A stretch of DNA of 8,959 nt from Candidatus Roizmanbacteria bacterium RIFCSPLOWO2_01_FULL_44_13 (lineage in GTDB: Bacteria > Patescibacteriota > Microgenomatia > UBA1406 > GWC2-37-13). The stretch covers positions 37,405 through 46,363 of the forward strand of contig MGAT01000006.1 of the NCBI GenBank assembly GCA_001789855.1. The letters are read 5' to 3'. Shown in pieces: positions 5,554 to 8,959 of this stretch (the stretch's first letter is position 1; the number at the start of each line of letters is the position of its first letter). The notes under the pieces are model-generated. The model saw nothing but the letters and a program-made list of their open reading frames with translations, did not search any database and had not been told where the DNA came from. Both the position numbers and the translations under genes were made by a program.

Positions 5554-6596
5554 CTCAAATATTCTCTGATATTGTTTTCGTTCACGGCAAACGATTGTCC
5601 TTGACCGGAAACAATTTTGTAGGCGACCTTTCGGACAATGCCTTCAACGGTTCGCTCCAAACTCCTGATTCCGGCGTCAAATCCTAAAGGTCTGGTGATC
5701 CGGCTCCAGACGGCGTCGTCGATTTGAACATTGTCGAGCCCCAAACCGGTCTCTTTCAGCAACCGGGGGAGGACAAAATTTTTGGCGATGGCGATCTTTT
5801 CCGCGTCGGTGTAGGACGGCATTTGAATCACTTCCAATCGGTCCATTACCGCTGTTGAAATATCGTTGGTATTGTTGGCGGTGGCGATGAAAAGAACCTG
5901 GGAGAGGTCAAACGGATAGTCGAGAAAATAGTCGTTGAAGTTCATATTTTGAGCGGCGTCCAAAAGTTCGATTAGGACTCCCATAATGGAGGCGCGTGAT
6001 TCGGGCGTAATCCTATCGAGCTCGTCCAAAAGGATGACAGGATTTTTAACTCCGGCTCGCCTGATAGCCCTAATTATCATTCCCGGCTCCGCTTCGCTTG
6101 AAGTCTTTGATTGGCCGCGTAGGTCAAGAGCGGAGGAAAGTCCGCCGAAAGGAATCCGGACAAACTTCCGCCCCAGAGCTTCGGCGACCGACAGAGCCAG
6201 AGTTGTTTTACCGGTTCCGACCAACCCCATAAATAAAAGCGTTGGAGCGTGGACGGCCTCGATTTTCAAAGTGTGCTTTTGGATGATTAAAACCGATAAA
6301 TATTCCAGAATTCTTTCCTTGATTTTTTGTAAACCGTAGTGATTTTTGTCGAGGGTTATTTTGGCTTTGGCGATGTCCAAAATATCTTCGGTTTTTTTGT
6401 TCCACGGCAAATTGGTAATCCAGTCTATATATTTGGTGGTGATGTCAAGTTGGGACAAATTGCCGCCGTGTCTTAAAGCCAAGTTGATCCTTTCTATCTG
6501 TTCGATAGCCTTCTCGTGTAAGAGTGACGGGAGATCGGCGCCTTCCACTGCCGATCTTAATTTTTCTATTTCTGACAAGCTTTTCTGATCATCCAT
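5550..6596 (-). CDS. Lon-type AAA+ ATPase lacking the protease domain
   Basis: A 348-residue protein that aligns with the middle of Lon protease. Residues 5-65 match the helical segment just before the ATPase (ending YIDWITNLPW), and about 80-348 match the AAA+ module. Walker A is GLVGTGKT (124-131), Walker B VILLDELD (187-194), sensor 1 N241, arginine finger R253 (MDRLEVI) and sensor 2 R311 (GIRSLER), so ATP hydrolysis looks intact. Lon is usually about 750-800 residues: the substrate-binding N domain and the Ser/Lys protease domain are absent. The protein ends neatly where the protease domain would begin, and the opposite strand there encodes YkuK, so this is not a fresh frameshift. The pore-loop Tyr-Ile of Lon (RRTYIG) is Ser-Ser (S166-S167). 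It is divergent from groES, suggesting a chaperone-like or regulatory role, but partner and function are unknown. Confidence 0.88.
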   Translation of the reverse strand: MDDQKSLSEIEKLRSAVEGADLPSLLHEKAIEQIERINLALRHGGNLSQLDITTKYIDWITNLPWNKKTEDILDIAKAKITLDKNHYGLQKIKERILEYLSVLIIQKHTLKIEAVHAPTLLFMGLVGTGKTTLALSVAEALGRKFVRIPFGGLSSALDLRGQSKTSSEAEPGMIIRAIRRAGVKNPVILLDELDRITPESRASIMGVLIELLDAAQNMNFNDYFLDYPFDLSQVLFIATANNTNDISTAVMDRLEVIQMPSYTDAEKIAIAKNFVLPRLLKETGLGLDNVQIDDAVWSRITRPLGFDAGIRSLERTVEGIVRKVAYKIVSGQGQSFAVNENNIREYLS

Positions 6597-6619
6597 ATCG
6601 TTAGCAGACGAAACTTCCT

Positions 6620-6635
6620 ATTGACAAAAGTCAAT
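6620..6635. repeat. Perfect inverted repeat over the groES -35 box
   Basis: ATTGAC-AAAA-GTCAAT is a perfect 6-bp palindrome with a 4-nt loop and includes the -35 hexamer of the predicted groES promoter. It is not CIRCE (TTAGCACTC-N9-GAGTGCTAA). It could be a repressor operator. Seven Ts follow on the + strand, but the stem is weak and no + strand gene ends nearby, so a terminator role is unlikely. Confidence 0.4.
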
Positions 6636-6649
6636 TTTTTTATTATAAA
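6621..6649 (+). promoter_or_regulatory. Predicted groESL promoter
   Basis: A consensus TTGACA (6621-6626) and TATAAA (6644-6649), in ATTATAAAT, are exactly 17 bp apart, 36 nt before the groES ATG. It is the best sigma70-type promoter in the window. The -35 box lies in a perfect inverted repeat. Confidence 0.7.
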
Positions 6650-6675
6650 TAGAACACTGAAATTTTATTATAAAT
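6638..6675. repeat. 13-bp direct repeat in the groES leader
   Basis: TTTTATTATAAAT occurs exactly at 6638-6650 and 6663-6675, 25 bp apart. The first copy contains the predicted groES -10. The second would place a -10 about 11 bp before the ATG, giving a near-leaderless transcript, but has no matching -35. It could be a second promoter, a regulator site, or chance in AT-rich DNA. Confidence 0.45.
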
Positions 6676-6677
6676 TC

Positions 6678-6686
6678 ATTTTACCA
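6678..6686 (-). promoter_or_regulatory. Possible extended -10 for the Lon-like ATPase gene
   Basis: The minus strand reads TGGTAAAAT here, overlapping the first base of the groES start codon. Transcription would start near 6670, about 75 nt before the ATPase ATG. No -35 box is seen. TATAAT also occurs twice on the minus strand between here and the gene, so the true start is uncertain. Confidence 0.3.
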
Positions 6687-6973
6687 TGAAAATCAAACCA
6701 CTTTTCGACTACGTATTAGTTAAACCTTTAGAGGGAGAAACCAAAACTCCTTCCGGAATAGTTTTGCCGGATACAGCCAAGGAAAAGCCCCAGGTGGGCG
6801 AGATTATGGCTGTTGGCCCGGGCGGCGCTAATGATGAAGGAAAGGTCACCCCGATGCTAGTCAAGGTCGGACAAAGGGTTCTTTACAAGAAATGGGGTGG
6901 AAATGAAGTGAAGGTAGGCACAGAGGAATGGCTCCTTATCGAACAAAAGGACATTATGGCAGTTGTCGAATAA
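6686..6973 (+). CDS. groES: Co-chaperonin GroES (10 kDa)
   Basis: A 95-residue GroES of normal length; it forms the heptameric lid over the GroEL chamber in the cytosol. KPLFDYVLVKP at the N-terminus, the mobile loop with GIVLP (24-28, carrying the IVL that docks on GroEL), the VGEIMAVGPG strand (37-46), a dome-loop region around GGANDEGKVTPM, VGQRVLYKKWGGNEVK (61-76) and a DIMAVVE end all fit. ATG 6686 matches the family start. No Shine-Dalgarno is present (TTCATTTTACC precedes the ATG). It is followed 27 bp later by groEL in the usual order and is divergent from the Lon-like ATPase. The strong promoter 36 nt upstream probably drives both chaperonin genes. Confidence 0.98.
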   Translation: MKIKPLFDYVLVKPLEGETKTPSGIVLPDTAKEKPQVGEIMAVGPGGANDEGKVTPMLVKVGQRVLYKKWGGNEVKVGTEEWLLIEQKDIMAVVE

Positions 6974-6991
6974 TTATTAAAAATTCATTAA

Positions 6992-8656
<1,665 letters not shown>

Positions 8657-8665
8657 GAGAGACTA

Positions 8666-8674
8666 TGGTATGAT
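8666..8674 (+). promoter_or_regulatory. Predicted extended -10 promoter of the small barrel gene
   Basis: TGGTATGAT (8666-8674) fits TGnTATAAT with one mismatch and starts 10 bp after the groEL stop. There is no clear -35. It would give a 5' leader of about 20 nt that includes the Shine-Dalgarno, letting this gene be made independently of groESL. Confidence 0.4.
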
Positions 8675-8685
8675 AATAGGTAGAT

Positions 8686-8695
8686 AGGTGGTGAT
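8686..8695 (+). promoter_or_regulatory. Shine-Dalgarno site (the only clear one in the window)
   Basis: AGGTGGTGAT differs from the ideal AGGAGGTGAT by one base and sits 5 nt before ATG 8701, fixing that start. No other gene here has a comparable site. Confidence 0.65.
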
Positions 8696-8700
8696 AAAAT

Positions 8701-8958
8701 ATGGCCGATAAAAAAATAGGCAATGTTTCCCACTACTACAACCATTTGGGCGTAGCAATAATTGAAGTAACGGCTCCTTTTGCGGTTGGCGACACCTTGA
8801 AGTTTGTCCGACACGGTGATAGCGAAGAATTATTTCAGCAAAAAATCGAATCGATTCAAGAAGAACACAAGCAGATAGACAAGACCAAAAAAGGACAAAG
8901 CGTCGGCATCAAGGTTGACCAGATCGTGCACGAAAAAGTCGAGGTTTTCAAGGTGTAA
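8701..8958 (+). CDS. Small translation-factor-like beta-barrel protein
   Basis: An 85-residue protein resembling a stand-alone EF-Tu domain 2-like barrel, as also found at the C-terminus of U32-family peptidases. It opens with KKIGNVSHYYNHLGVAIIEV (4-23, near the usual 'IG.V.HYY.kigVAvvel'), then FAVGDTLKFV (27-36), a QQKIESIQ segment (46-53), KKGQSVGIKV (63-72) and a closing EKVEVFKV. Short free-standing proteins of this kind seem common in Patescibacteria; the function is unknown, with nucleic-acid or ribosome association a guess from the fold. The reading frame is complete, ending in TAA one base before the window edge. It has its own Shine-Dalgarno and possibly its own promoter after groEL. 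Confidence 0.8.
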   Translation: MADKKIGNVSHYYNHLGVAIIEVTAPFAVGDTLKFVRHGDSEELFQQKIESIQEEHKQIDKTKKGQSVGIKVDQIVHEKVEVFKV

Positions 8959-8959
8959 T

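Noticed and set aside
5277..5687. Plus-strand frame spanning the YkuK/ATPase junction
   Set aside because: It is out of frame with YkuK and antisense to the ATPase end, with an Arg/His/Ser-rich composition typical of shadow frames.
5550..6596. Lon-like gene as a pseudogene fragment of full-length lon
   Set aside because: The ATPase motifs are intact, the ends fall on domain boundaries, and the DNA beyond the stop codes for another conserved gene on the opposite strand with no protease-domain remnant.
6620..6641. Intrinsic terminator (stem-loop plus seven Ts)
   Set aside because: The stem is only 6 bp with two G-C pairs, no + strand gene ends upstream for a kilobase, and the stem overlaps an ideal -35 box.
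6597..6685. CIRCE (HrcA) operator upstream of groES
   Set aside because: TTAGCA at 6601-6606 recalls one half-site, but the rest (CTC-N9-GAGTGCTAA) is absent.

Overview
The window is compact, moderately AT-rich bacterial DNA. It most resembles the Candidate Phyla Radiation (Patescibacteria), perhaps the Microgenomates side. This rests on gene types and style, not on a marker gene: very short or absent intergenic gaps, almost no Shine-Dalgarno sites, a small CxxC membrane protein of a type I associate with these genomes, a small translation-factor-like barrel protein, and a GroEL with a Pro-rich then Gly/Met-rich tail. UGA is an ordinary stop here (the aminotransferase and groEL both end in TGA). 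All eleven protein genes appear intact, and I see no mobile element, CRISPR array or pseudogene.

Layout. 2-1204 (+) is a class I/II aminotransferase. A tRNA-Gly(GCC) gene follows 2 nt later, and 9 nt after that comes a pyridoxamine-phosphate-oxidase-like flavin-barrel gene (1288-1749). It converges, with a 12-bp overlap, on a minus-strand operon reading from about 4366 down to 1738: tRNA-Ser(CGA), a VKOR-dihydroorotate dehydrogenase fusion, a Nudix hydrolase and a six-helix membrane protein, with overlapping reading frames. Divergent from it are tRNA-Cys(GCA), tRNA-Ser(UGA) and a small membrane protein gene (4606-4983). A YkuK/DUF458 RNase H-fold gene (5080-5553) shares its stop-codon bases with a convergent Lon-type AAA+ ATPase gene (5550-6596, minus). 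That ATPase is divergent from groES-groEL (6686-8656), which is followed by a small beta-barrel gene (8701-8958).

How the parts fit. The right half looks like a protein-quality-control locus: the GroES/GroEL folding machine back to back with a stand-alone Lon-like ATPase that lacks the protease domain. The left half is metabolic and redox: an aminotransferase, a flavin-type barrel protein, and a membrane protein predicted to join exofacial thiol oxidation (VKOR) to pyrimidine synthesis (DHODH) through quinone.

Most notable observations. (1) The in-frame VKOR-DHODH fusion has a class 2-like N-terminus but a class 1-like Cys at the catalytic base. (2) The Lon-like ATPase has no protease domain, no substrate-binding N domain, and has lost the pore-loop aromatic. 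(3) Three of the protein genes begin 4-9 nt after the 3' end of a tRNA, with no SD and no room for a promoter, suggesting that tRNA processing creates near-leaderless mRNAs. (4) An extended -10 element (TGGTAAAAT and close variants) recurs upstream of several tRNA and protein genes.
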